Shown piece after piece: positions 32,357 to 43,500 of a stretch of 64,000 bases of DNA (position 1 is its first letter; each line of letters starts with the position of its first letter). The notes under the pieces are model-generated. The model had not been told where the DNA came from, made no database searches, and saw only the letters and a list, made by a program, of their open reading frames with translations. The translations under genes were made by a program, and so were the position numbers. The stretch comes from Odontocerum albicorne (taxonomy: Eukaryota > Arthropoda > Insecta > Trichoptera > Odontoceridae). The stretch covers positions 2,063,778 to 2,127,777 of the forward strand of contig OX463846.1 of the NCBI GenBank assembly GCA_949825065.1, written 5' to 3'.

Positions 32357-32541
32357 ATTTATCAACTTAACAAGCACATTTTTAGTAGTTTGAATAATTA
32401 TAACTTCTCTGATAAAAGTAAAAAAGTGATGTTTTTTCATAAGATATGGTGCAAGTGCTGTGAAGAATCTTCTGAATGAAAAGTCTTCGAAGAGACAGCT
32501 AAGAAGTTCTAGTAAAAGTATAATAAATATAAAAATAAATA

Positions 32542-32646
32542 ATGTCAATACTTCATAGAACCATCAGATCGTTCCTCCTCACGCTGTGGCTTTGTGTAGT
32601 TCTCGGATTAGAACACAATAGTGTGACAGGGCCAGAAAATGCAAAG
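32542..32646 (+). CDS. First coding exon of a secreted or membrane protein (partial)
   Basis: ATG at 32542 with A at -3 opens 35 codons that end exactly at a consensus donor, AAG|GTAAGA, at 32646/32647. The peptide starts MSILHRTIRS (basic n-region), continues FLLTLWLCVVLGL (hydrophobic h-region) and EHNSVTGPENAK, a signal-peptide profile. The exon would be 32357-32646 with 185 nt of 5'UTR. Codon composition is less AT-rich than the surroundings, and no repeat family overlaps it. Intron phase is 0. The remaining exons are outside the window or unseen. Identity cannot be read from 35 residues; receptor subunits with a signal-peptide first exon (for example nicotinic receptor type) are one possibility only. 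Confidence 0.6.
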
Positions 32647-33095
32647 GTAAGAAAATTTCATAAACAGTATTTTATTTCTTATACAAACTATGAGTATTTT
32701 TGCAAGTAGAAAGGAACAAGTACAGTAGACTCTTTCATTGCATTAATCGGGTTGCGGAATACTCGGGGCAATAAAAAAACCTGCATTTTTTATAACGTTT
32801 CGAAATATGATTTAAACGTTATGAAAAAAAAACAGATGCGTGAGACTCTCGCGCGGTAGAAGTGAAACTTCTTAGCTCTTAGGAAAAGATGATTTTATGC
32901 ATTGCATTTTTCCATTTGTTTTTAGAATTAGGAAATGGTTATGTGTAGGAATATGTTCTATAACTGCACAGGGATACAGGGTGGTTGGTATTTGATGTCA
33001 CGTATTGAGGTAGTGATGTATATATATTTGTATTGTGGAATCCTATCAATAATTGTTTCGAAATGATCCAATAAGGTATTATGAGCTTTTACCAT
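32647..33095 (+). other. Proposed intron start; no other feature
   Basis: Begins with gtaagaaaat. I see no coding frame or repeat up to SINE-B. Confidence 0.4.
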
Positions 33096-33099
33096 TGCT

Positions 33100-33525
33100 G
33101 GTTCTGTGGCGTATAGTGGTCTAACTCTTAGTGTTCGAGATTACGTGATGTTTGCAGCTTTAGGAATCACTTGAAGACACCCCTTTTTGGGAAGACTTAT
33201 CTAAATTCATGATTATATATGAACACTACACACATAGACTACACTAGATCTAAACCCAAATATGTTACTATTTTGAAAACTTTTCAAAGTTTTCTTTGCA
33301 GTATGCCTTCATTTGGTGGTTTTTCTGTGGTTTTCTTACTAAATATGTTTATCTAAATATATGTAGATACGGGGAGATCCTAATCTAATAGCCACAGCTA
33401 AAACTTTCATGTCTTTACATTCAACTTAAGTGGGTTCGGATACCAAGTTAGTGCGCCCTTGGGGAGAGTCTGCTTTCTAAATGGCGCTATATAAATTGTC
33501 CTTTTATTATTATTATTATTCTTAC
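33100..33525 (+). mobile_element. SINE-B, near full length
   Basis: tRNA-like head 'ctgtggcgtatagtggtcta' (A box) and 'tgttcgagattacgtgatg' (B-box-like), a body with 'cttgaagacacccctttttg', 'tttctgtggttttcttacta', and the tail 'aaatggcgctatataaattg' + 'tcctttta' followed by (TTA)n. Same order in the copy at 61826-62880. Confidence 0.7.
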
Positions 33526-33689
33526 TCAACAGTCAAACGACGTTTTTGATACCAAAGGTTTAAAAATAACAAATAAAATTCCACTTTGACATACAATGGA
33601 AGGATATCATATAATAAAGAAAACTTGAACGATTCGATCAATTCATCCCTAAAAGAACAATTTCTTGACTTTGCTCCTATGAACAGCCA

Positions 33690-33880
33690 AAGTCTTATGA
33701 AAGTACGCCGTCGTAGTTGCCGGGCCTCGTAGTCGATGATCTCTTTGCCAATCCAACGTCAATCTTTAACTGCTCTTCCACGTCGATCATGTGATCTTCT
33801 GTAAGAAAACAGCCCGATACTGGACGCACGATTCCTCCCACAGATGTCACAGACATGTGAACCCTGCTGAGCCACTTACT
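33690..33880 (-). mobile_element. LINE-Z (zinc-finger tail) 3' fragment
   Basis: Reverse complement of the copy at 50545-50795: 'cacgtcgatcatgtgatctt', 'ctgtaagaaaacagcccgat' and 'catgtgaaccctgctgagcc'. Coding frame degraded. The right end lies against the mariner. Confidence 0.7.
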
Positions 33881-33940
33881 TGAGATATTAGGTTAGTCAA
33901 AAAGCTTAGTACTTGAGATATTAGGTTAGTCAAAAAGCTT
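33878..33940. repeat. 33-bp direct duplication including a mariner TIR
   Basis: 'acttgagatattaggttagt' + 'caaaaagctt' occurs at 33878-33907 and again at 33911-33940, so the left mariner end is present twice. Confidence 0.9.
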
Positions 33941-35200
33941 TGAAAGCGGAAATGAAAATACATTTTTTTTGGGGGGAAATCACTTTTATTGCTCAATATA
34001 GTCTCCCATAAGATCAATACACTTGGTCCAACGATCTTCCAACTTTGTTGTCCCATCACGGATGTGACTTTCTGGAAGGCCTGCAAAATACTCCTCTACG
34101 ACGGCTATAACCTCTTAGTTTGATGAAAAATGCTTTCCACGAATGAATTTTTTGAGGTGTGAGAACAGCCAGAAGTCAGAGGGAGCTAAATCTGGCGAAT
34201 AGGATGGATGCTGCAACAATTCGTACCCCAATTCACTGATTTTCGCGATGGTTTTTTGAGCTGTGTGAGCAGGTGCATTGTCTTGATGAAAAAATTTTTT
34301 TTTCTTCTGCAAACCGGGTCTTTTTTCATCCAACTGGTCCAAAAGATCACAATAATAATCAGAGTTGATTGTCTTACCAGTTTGGAGATAATCTATCAAT
34401 AAAATCCTTTTGCATCCCAAAAAACTGACGCTTACACCTTCTTGGCCGATTTCTGGACACGAACTCGCTTCGGAGCCAAAGTGCCTGATTCACACCACTT
34501 CTTAGCCTCTTGTTTTGATTCAGGATCATGGTGGTAGACCCAAGTCTCATCCATAGTGATGAATCGACGCAGAAAATTCTTTTTATCCTTTCGAAATTGC
34601 TCCAAATGTTGCTCAGAAAGTCGCATTCGAACGTGTTTTTGTTGCATTGCTAGCAAATGCGGCACCCATTGTGCACACAGTTTTTTGAAACCCAAAACTT
34701 CAGCCAAAATATGCCATGTTGTTCCATGTGAGATGCCTATGGTGTCAGCTATCACATCCACAGTCGATCGATGATCTTCCAAAACCATATCCTGTATTTT
34801 CGCTATGATTTCTGGTGGTGATGCACTTTTTGGACGTTCTGAGCGTGGATCGTCTTCAACGCTTGTACGGCCACGTTTAAACTCCAAAACCCATCGGTGA
34901 ACGGTTGGAAATGAAGGAGAAGACTCCTTTAATACTTTCACCATCTTTGCATGGATCTCAGTAGCCGATAAATCTTCCAAAACAAAGAATTTAATCACTG
35001 CACGATATTCGGATTTTTCCATTGTTAAAAAATACACTGACACGTCAACTTCAAATGGCTTGTAAACAAAAAATGAATTGACAGATTGAAATGAAATTTT
35101 GAGCACGTTCTTATGAAAAATGAAATATTAAAATATCGTAGAAATTTTGGTTTTCTACTGCTCCATAGATGTCGCTTTCAAAACTTTTTGACTAACCTAT
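33921..35200 (-). mobile_element. Near-complete mariner (1280 bp)
   Basis: TIRs 'ttaggttagtcaaaaagctt' (left) and 'ataggttagtcaaaaagttt' (right, reverse complemented), flanked by TA at 33919-33920 and 35201-35202. Full mariner length and complete transposase reading region. Inserted between LINE-Z and the pogo/jerky-like fragment. Confidence 0.93.
33986..35022 (-). pseudogene. Mariner transposase, full length but with three lesions
   Basis: Starts MEKSEYRAVIKFFVLEDLSA (HTH 1), continues GRTSVEDDPRSERPKSASPP (AT-hook-like linker) and WHILAEVLGFKKLCAQWVPH. Catalytic triad: first Asp in TMDETWVYHHDPES, second in HQDNAPAHTAQ, third in HPSYSPDLAPSDFWLFSHLK, so DD34D is retained. The C-terminus is RWTKCIDLMGDYIEQ. 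Lesions: an in-frame TAA just after QKSAKKV (about 34432), a one-base frameshift near 34411-34420 (span is 1037 nt, one short of 346 codons), and a TAA replacing a Glu codon after HFSSN (about 34115). Otherwise colinear with functional relatives. Confidence 0.92.
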
Positions 35201-35204
35201 TATA

Positions 35205-35655
35205 CGTTCTCCATTGGGATCATATTGTTCCATGATGTCACAAATTTGTCAAGATGCATGAAGGCTTCATTCATATTTTTGATTGTTAAAGTCTTGACGA
35301 TTTTATCAGCCTCTTCTTTCTCACTTTCATTGTGTACTCGTATTACACTTAACTCTTGTTGCTGAATTAAGTATTCATTTGACAGAGGTACTGAGTGAGA
35401 TTCAATCGACTCATTAACATCTTCGTTGTTGACGTCCAAGTTTAGTTCATTCATTAGGCTAACTATTTCATCTGTGATAGTTTCCGGAGTTTCTTCAGAA
35501 TTTATAAAATCACTCATCATTTGTGGGCATAATTGTTTCCAGGAACCTTTAATTGTTGACTCTTTTATTTCAGCCCACGAGTCTCCAATATTGTTTATTG
35601 CGTTCCATATATTAGTGCCGGGCTGTGGACCGAACTGAATAGAGACATTTTATGG
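35205..35655 (-). pseudogene. Jerky/Tigger-like (pogo superfamily) transposase C-terminal fragment
   Basis: Minus strand: FGPQPGTNIWNAINNIGDSW, AEIKESTIKGSWKQLCPQMM, then an acidic linker ETPETITDEIVSLMNELNLD and EADKIVKTLTIKNMNEAFMH. This is the region after the DDE domain in Tigger/jerky proteins (...TLKNCWKKLWP...). The DDE core is absent; the left edge is the mariner insertion. Confidence 0.75.
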
Positions 35656-36025
35656 CACCTCTGTTTTGTTGAATATAATCGTCTCTTTGAAGTAATTGCA
35701 TCAAATAAAAATAGTCACCCACTATAAAGCTAAGAATATACCAGATCAAGTTCATAAATTTTTTTTAATGGATTTCTAAAATACTACATGGCGAGATATT
35801 TAAATTTCACTATTTATTATTCGCATAATATTGCAATTTTACGTAATAACTTTGCGACTAGATTTACGGTGTCAAATAAAACATTTTTTAGATCACAAAA
35901 AGTATTTTATGTATTTCGCAATTTTGAAATTAATTTCTCTTTATGGTCTGCGAGACAATATTTATATATTTTTTTGTTTACTGTAAAGAAATTATGTATA
36001 TCCGATATTGCAAATATTTTCCAGG
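35656..36025. other. No feature recognised
   Basis: AT-rich spacer between two pogo-related pieces. Confidence 0.35.
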
Positions 36026-36118
36026 TACAGTGAAACCTCTATATATAGGTATAGTTTTTGAAGGGACTTCAACGATAAATACGGGAATATATGAAAAAAT
36101 ATTGTTATATACGAAAAT

Positions 36119-36750
36119 GTTTAGTGTTATGGCCTTTTGCAACGAAAACACTTTTAGAATTTCAATTGTGTAATTTTATTTGTACAATCGTTGAATTACA
36201 TTGAAGTATAATAATAACAGTATTGTGGAAGTAATAATAACGATGATGTTAACATCGTAGTGGCTTTTTGAATAATGATTGCTGCCTCTGATATGATATC
36301 CTATTTAAAGCGAAGCGTCTTCCGATAACGTACCCTTAGATAATTAAGAAGGAATTTTGGTCGAGTATGTTGTCGGTGCCCTTTGTAAGGTCAAATCGAT
36401 ATTAGGCGACTATTTGGAATGTCTCGTTCGTTGTTTACTTCCATTTAGTGATATGAAATCTTTATTGAATTTGGATAGTAATCATTCCTGATGATTCCAA
36501 GATAATAAATTTAAACATAATACATTGAGTTAAGTTTGACATACACGTGATAACACTAATATTTATTGGATGTAGATAACATAGTACATGATATGGTTAA
36601 CATTGATAAGTTATAATATTTATTGGATGTAGATAACATTGAACATGGTATGGTTAACTTTGATAAGCTTAACATTGGTTTGCATGATTACTTATAATAT
36701 TTATTGGATGTGGATAACAGAGTATATGATAAGATTAAGATTGGTAGGGT
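36119..36750 (+). mobile_element. Element D single arm inside pogo element
   Basis: 'gtgttatggccttttgcaac' through 'gataagattaagattggtag' matches the left arm 26609-27240. It contains subterminal repeats 'ttataatatttattggatgt'. No second arm is seen; it abuts the minisatellite. Confidence 0.75.
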
Positions 36751-36751
36751 A

Positions 36752-37430
36752 ATATTCTTCTATCGTCATTTGTTTTTTATATAATTATAATAGTCTTCTA
36801 TCATCATTTGTTTTTTATATAATTATAATAGTCTTCTATCGTCATTTGTTTTTTATATAATTACAATAGTCTTCTATCGTCATTTGTTTTTGATATAATT
36901 ATAATAGTCTGTTATCGTCATTTTTTTATATAATTATGATAGTCTTCTATCATCATTTGTTTTTTATATAATTATAATAGTCTTCTATAGTCATTTGTTC
37001 TTTATATAATTATAATAGTCTTCTATCGTCATTTGTTTTTTATATATGTATAATAGTCTTCTATCGTCATTTGTTTTTTATATAATTATAATAGTCTTCT
37101 ATCATCATTTGTTTTTTTATATAATTATAATAGTCTTCTATCGTCATTTGTATTTTATATGATTATAATAGTTTTCAATTGTCATTTGTTTTTTATATAA
37201 TTAAAGTAGTCTACGTAATTTGTTTTTTTATATAATTATAATAGTCTTCTATCGTAATTTGTTTTTTTATACAATTACATATAAAAGTCTTCAATTGTCA
37301 TTGGTTTTTATATAACCATAATAGTCTTCTATCATTATTTGTTTTTTATATAATCATAATAGTCCTCTATCGTCATTTGTTTTTTTTTATATAATTATAA
37401 TAGTCTTCTATCGTCATTTGTTTTTTAGCG
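36752..37430. repeat. 37-bp minisatellite, about 18 copies
   Basis: Unit 'tcttctatcgtcatttgttt' + 'tttatataattataata' with indels in the T run and frequent c/t changes. More diverged than the 33-bp arrays. Confidence 0.93.
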
Positions 37431-37700
37431 TTTATATTTCCAAAAGTAAACAGCATTTTTTCCATGCTGGAAATGGCATTTCTTTTTGGCATCTTTATTG
37501 TCTTGGAATAAAAAAAGTTCGAAATTTTTCGACTGTCATGCATGCTTCCGAAAACGATGTTACATGGGACGGATCTTATTCGACAACTTCTTCCACTTCA
37601 ACCTTACGCCCCCCCTATCGTCTTCAGTGTGGGTGGCAGAAGCGGCAGCAGTAGAAACACGTGCATCTTGGATGTTCCGAGCATTGTTAAGTAGTGTCGT
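37430..37700 (-). pseudogene. Pogo-like transposase C-terminal remnant
   Basis: Minus-strand frame: DPSHVTSFSEACMTVEKFRT followed by FFIPRQ, with upstream acidic ATHTEDDRGG. The 'SFSEA...VEKFRTF' pattern is the usual C-terminal end of Tigger/jerky transposases. Stops and frame changes present. Confidence 0.55.
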
Positions 37701-37977
37701 TATTATAGTTTATTTATATGAAATATGGTTTTAATATTTTGACTAACGATTAACGATTTGAAAAAAAAAACGATACTTACGGATAAATGATTGTTTAAGG
37801 AACGATCAATTGAGGTTTCACTGTATAGTAAAACTCATTCGTGAATCTTTTACACTTGTGTTTTCTCATAGTTTTAAAACCGTGTTGATTTCTCCCCCTC
37901 CGTTTAACCTCGTTTAATTTCCCGTGAGTTTCTCCAGTTCCAGTCCTTTTTGAAGTTCCTGTTCTCGTTTCCAGTTC

Positions 37978-38166
37978 AATGATGACCTCCGTTGCCTGGT
38001 GGTAAGATGCTTGTCTGTCGATCTGGAGGTTGCGGGTTCGATCCCCGATGGAACCCAGATTATTAAAAAATGGGATTCTAGTCTAGTTTTAACTTAGGCC
38101 CCTTTAAAACATCTTTCTGGTTGGTTGGAAGAGATTGCCACATAGCAATAAACTCGCCAGGTTAAA
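37978..38166 (+). mobile_element. SINE-A
   Basis: Head 'gacctccgttgcctggtggt' (A box), 'gttgcgggttcgatccccga' (B box), body 'gttttaacttaggccccttt', tail 'tctggttggttggaagagat' + 'tgccacatagcaataaactc' + 'gccaggtt'. Confidence 0.85.
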
Positions 38167-38324
38167 AAAATGGTTCAATCCTCTTTTGATTTTTTTAAAG
38201 TTCTCTTTCTTTTATTTTTCATTTTTATTTATAATACACACTTATCGTTTTTTTCAAGTCCCTAATGAATACCGTTATATAATTACATTTAATAAATTGA
38301 GCCCATATATGAGGTTTATTTATA

Positions 38325-38460
38325 GACAAAATTTATTAAACAATGTTTATTCCCTTTTTTGTAACGGTATAACCCTTCCGGTTTCAAGCCTTTCACCTCA
38401 TTATCAGGGGAACACAAACAAGAGTCTTGTTTGTGCTCCTTTGATGATGAGATCTTGAAA
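38325..38460. mobile_element. Foldback-F copy 3
   Basis: 'aaacaatgtttattcccttt', 'gtaacggtataacccttccg', 'gtttcaagcctttcacctca', then a short hairpin 'caagagtcttg' and truncated right arm ('gtttgtgctcctttgatgat'). Confidence 0.75.
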
Positions 38461-38469
38461 ATTTTTGAT

Positions 38470-39060
38470 AAGGGATGAGCAACCTGAGAGGGTGTGAGTA
38501 TGTAGAACGATTGAATAAAGAATGACTAACAAAGTAAATATACAGCGCAAATGTGAGTGGTAGACGGGAAAATAGAAAACTAAGAAAAATATGGTAGTTT
38601 CAAGTAAATTATATTTTAAAATATGTTAGTATCAAGTAAATTATATTTTAAAATATGGTAGTATCAAGTAAAATTATATTTTAAAATATGGTAGTATCAA
38701 GTAAGTTATATTTTAAAAGAAGGAAATGTAAAAAGTGAGAGGTCGTACGCGTTGTATGATTAGGTGTTTGGATAAAGGAGATAAAAAAAATTGTGTCACG
38801 AAATTTTTTTGGCGTTTTGTTCTTTCTACCTACTTCGACTGGGAAATTGCGTGGAAAGTTTGAGAAAAAAAAAACAATACCGAATCAACAAAAATACTTC
38901 TAGAGACTGATATTTTGAAGGAACGAACGAGAAGGGGTTTGGATGTAGAATAAGTGAAAAATGTCTATCGTGAAAATAAAGTCTGGCGCTCTGTTTTTTC
39001 TACCTACCCCGACTGGAAAATTGTGTTGAAAGTTTGAGAGAAAATATACAATATACATCA
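38470..39060 (+). mobile_element. LINE-P 3' end with internal amplification
   Basis: Coding-tail words 'agcgcaaatgtgagtggtag', then 32-bp tandem repeats (38590-38720), then two successive copies of the 3' UTR tail (38745-38885 and 38925-39055, each with 'ctacct...cgactggaaaatt'). Confidence 0.7.
38590..38720. repeat. 32-bp tandem repeat, four copies
   Basis: 'atcaagtaaattatatttta' + 'aaatatggtagt' repeated. The unit is the LINE-P coding tail (Q-V-N-Y-I-L), so this is expansion of part of the retroelement. Confidence 0.9.
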
Positions 39061-39241
39061 CGTTATGGCGCCAGATTTATGATCGGTTTGTATCAATCAA
39101 AACGCTTCTAGAGACAACTTTATGTTTTAAAACTGTCTCCAAATAAGTTCGAGACTGCAGCAAAGTCACTATAATCCAATCGATGCAATTTGAGTACGTG
39201 AGAATTCGAATAATATACTATTTATTGCTACAACTCTATAG

Positions 39242-39834
39242 TATAATTCAGAAAGTCTAGAATGAACCGTGCGACGTTCAAAACGTCATGTGACAAAGGG
39301 ATGGGGTAAAATCGTTTTTTTTTTACAAATCGAATAGTTTTTGTATAAATCGAACAATTGTTTTTCTCTAAACTGACGTTTTAATTCCTGATTTTCACTA
39401 TACTGACTTTCTAATGTATTGTATGATTTGTATGTATCTTTAAATAGGCCAAATATCTTTAAATAGTATTAATACACTATGGATTAATACTAATTACGAT
39501 TTATGTATAAAAAAAAATCAAAAATCCAATTATCGAATACCCCATCCCTTGTCAATGCAGACAAACGTAGTTAGTGACTTTTGACAAACGTCACCAAATA
39601 TTATTTGATTTTAACAAACTGCCACATTTTTGCTAATTTGTGACAAAATTTATTAATTTGTCATTATTGTTAGTGTTATGTAATGTATTTACCTAAATAA
39701 CTTGCTATTTATTAGAATCGAGGCTTATATTAAAGTTGATAAAATAATTAAAATTACTGAACGTCGTTACAAGGTTGTATTGGGGCAAATTTGTGAACTG
39801 TCATAGACTCATCCTAGATTTTCTGAACTCTAAT
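39242..39834. mobile_element. MITE-E, subfamily 2
   Basis: Ends 'tataattcagaaagtctaga' and, reverse complemented, 'tattagagttcagaaaatct'. Conserved core 'agggatggggtaaaatcg' and 'gaacgtcgttacaaggttgt'. Terminal word 'atgaaccgtgcgacg' differs from copies at 7.1 and 21.2 kb. Confidence 0.8.
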
Positions 39835-40550
39835 ACTGAAATACATCGTACCGTCTGTTACTTCTCGAAAGTATTCAATCGTAAAATAATTTATTGCTAA
39901 ATATTAATGTTCTTTTTCCGATGCATGTTTTATTTGAGGTCAATTTGATATCAATTAAATGTTGTACATCATTTTAGCTTATTACTATCGGATGAAAATT
40001 ATTAACTATATAGTTGCTTTGTTAGTTTTAACACTTTGTGAATAACGTTAGATGATATGCGTGCTTCACGATATTTTGATTGCATAAGATATAGTATTCA
40101 GTTTTAAATATTTAAATTATTTTGACTTCGTGTTTCTAACTTTTTCCACGTAACAAGTACAATGTTTTCAAATTTATCTGAATCCGGTATGAATAAAACT
40201 AACCATTGTTGGGTTTGTATTTTATATTGAATATTAAATTACAAAGCTTCTACATTTGTTTGATAAACTATATTATAGTAATTTTGATTTTACAGATTTA
40301 AATAAAAATACAAAATATTTTTTAAAATTAAATATACCAATTACTTGCTTGCTTAACTAGGCGTAGGCCTGTTTTAAGCCACATATGATTTACAAAAAAA
40401 AATTTAAGAAACATATATAGTGCAGTCAAAATATAAAAAAATTAAAATATTCATATTACATAAAAAAAAGTTTTTCAATTTGAAACATTTATTATACAAG
40501 GAATATTCGTAGACACAAAATAGTACTGATAAATCTACAATTTCATTCGT
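39835..40550. other. No feature recognised
   Basis: AT-rich 0.7-kb stretch. A 'gtaggcctgttttaagcc' near 40365 faintly recalls the LINE-J tail. Confidence 0.35.
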
Positions 40551-40554
40551 AGAA

Positions 40555-43500
40555 TTTGTAGATACTAAATATGTAGTATTAATATCACCGATTCGTAGAC
40601 ATAAAATAGAACTGATATCACCGATTTGTCGACCAAAATAGTACTGATATGACCGATTTGTCGACACAAAATAGTACTAATATCACCGATTCGTAGACAA
40701 AAAACATTACTAATATTACCGATTCGTAGACACAAAATAGTACTAATATCTCCGATTCGTAGACACAAAACAGTACTAATATCACCGGTTCGTAGACACC
40801 AAACAGTACTAATATCATCGGTTCGTAAACACAAAATAGTACTAATATCGCCGATTCGTAGACACAAAACAATACTAATATCCCAATTCGTCGACACAAA
40901 ATAGTACCAATGACATAAAATAGTACTTATACGAATATCACCGATTCGTAGACACAAAATAGTATTAATATCACCAATTCGTAGATACAAAACTGTACTA
41001 ATATCACCGATTCCTAGACACAAAATAGTACTAATATCACTGATTTCTAGATACAAAATAGTATTAATATAACTGATTTCTAGACACAAAATAGTACTAA
41101 TATCACCGATTCGTAGATACAAAATAGTTCTAATATCACCGATTCGAAGATACAAAATAGTACTAATATCACCAATTCGTAGACACCAAATAGTACTAAT
41201 ATCACCGATTCCTAGACACAAAAAAATACTATTATCAACGATTCCTAGACACAAAATAGTACTAATATCACCGATTCGTAGATACAAAATAGTGCTAATA
41301 TCACCGATTCGTAGATACAAAAAAGTACTAATATCAACAATTCCTAGATACAAAATTTTTCTTATATCACCGATGCGTAGACAAAAAATAGTACTAATAT
41401 CACCGATTCGTAGATACAAAATAGTTCTAATATCACCGTTTCGTAGATACAAAATAGTACTAATATCACCGATTCGTAGATACAAAATAGTACTAATATC
41501 AACGATTCCTAGATACAAAATTTTACTTATTTCACCGATGCGTAGACAAAAAATAGTACCAATATCACCGATTCGTAGATACAAAATTTTACTTATATCA
41601 CCGATGCGTAGACAAAAAATAGTACTAATATCACCGATTCATCGACACAAAATATTACTAATATCACCGATTCATAGACACAAAATAGTACTAATATCAC
41701 CGATTCCTAGACTCAAAATAGTACTAATATCACCGATTCCTAGACACAAAATAGTATTAATATAACCGATTTCTAGACACTAAATAGTACTAATATCATC
41801 GATTCCTAGACACAAAATAGTACTAATATCATCGATTCCTAGACAAAAAATAGTACTAATATCACCGATTCGTAGACACAAAACAGTACTAATATCACCG
41901 GTTAGTAGACACAAAATAGTACTTATATCGCCGATTCCTAGACACAAAATTGTATTAATATAAACGATTTCTAGACACAAAATAGTACTAATGTCATCGA
42001 TTCCTAGACACAAAATAGTTCTTATATCACCGATTCGTTGACACGAAATAGTACTAATATCACCGATTCCTAGACACAGAATAGTACTTATATCACCGAT
42101 TCCTAGACACAAAATAGTACTTATATCACTGATTCCTAGACACCAAACAGTATTAATATAACTGATTTCTAGACACAAAATAGTACTTATATCACCGATT
42201 CGTAGATACAAAATAGTTCTAATATCACCGATTCGTAGATACAAAATAGTACTAATATCACCGATTCGTAGACACAAAATAGTACTAATATCAACGATTC
42301 CTAGACACAAAACTGTACCAATATCGCCGATTCATAGACACAAAATAGTACTTATATCACCGATTCGTAGACACAAAATATTACTTATATCACCGATTCG
42401 TAGATACAAAATTTTACTAATATCACCGATGCGTAGACAAAAAATAGTACTTATATCACCGATTCGTAGACACAAAATATTACTTATATCACCGATTCGT
42501 AGATACAAAATAGTACTAATATCACCGATTCCTAGACACAAACTAGTACTAATATCATCGATTCCTAGACACAATTTTTTTTTAATATAAACGATTTCTA
42601 GGCACAAAATAGTACTAATATCATCGATTCGTTGACACAAAATAGTACTAATATCACCGATTCCTAGACTCAAAATAGTACTAATATCACCGATTCCTAG
42701 ACACAAAATAGTATTAATATAACCGATTTCTAGACACTAAATAGTACTAATATCATCGATTCCTAGACACAAAATAGTACTAATATCACCGATTCGTAGA
42801 CACAAAACAGTACTTATATCACCGGTTAGTAGACACAAAATAGTACTTATATCGCCGATTCCTAGACACAAAATTGTATTAATATAAACGATTTCTAGAC
42901 ACAAAATAGTACTAATGTCATCGATTCCTAGACACAAAATAGTTCTTATATCACCGATTCGTTGACACGAAATAGTACTAATATCACCGATTCCTAGACA
43001 CAGAATAGTACTTATATCACCGATTCCTAGACACAAAATAGTACTTATATCACTGATTCCTAGACACAAAACAGTATTAATATAACTGATTTCTAGACAC
43101 AAAATAGTACTTATATCACCGATTCGTAGATACAAAATAGTTCTAATATCACCGATTCGTAGATACAAAATAGTACTAATATCACCGATTCGTAGACACA
43201 AAATAGTACTAATATCAACGATTCCTAGACACAAAACTGTACCAATATCGCCGATTCATAGACACAAAATAGTACTTATATCACCGATTCGTAGACACAA
43301 AATATTACTTATATCACCGATACGTAGATACAAAATTTTACTAATATCACCGATGCGTAGACAAAAAATAGTACTTATATCACCGATTCGTAGACACAAA
43401 ATATTACTTATATCACCGATTCGTAGATACAAAATAGTACTAATATCACCGATTCCTAGACACAAACTAGTACTAATATCATCGATTCCTAGACACAATT

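Larger units (their letters stand above)
36028..37823. mobile_element. Pogo/Tigger-like element, rearranged
   Basis: Left 'cagtgaaacctctatatata' and right (reverse complemented) 'cagtgaaacctcaattgatc' are pogo-type TIRs with TA flanks at 36026-36027 and 37824-37825. The 1796-bp interior holds an arm of element D, a 37-bp minisatellite and a transposase end. Confidence 0.8.

Noticed and set aside
31173..32548. Open frames of 456, 406 and 315 codons
   Set aside because: They overlap on both strands in several frames and follow exactly the 33-bp minisatellite period, with low-complexity repeats and no non-repeat coding domain.
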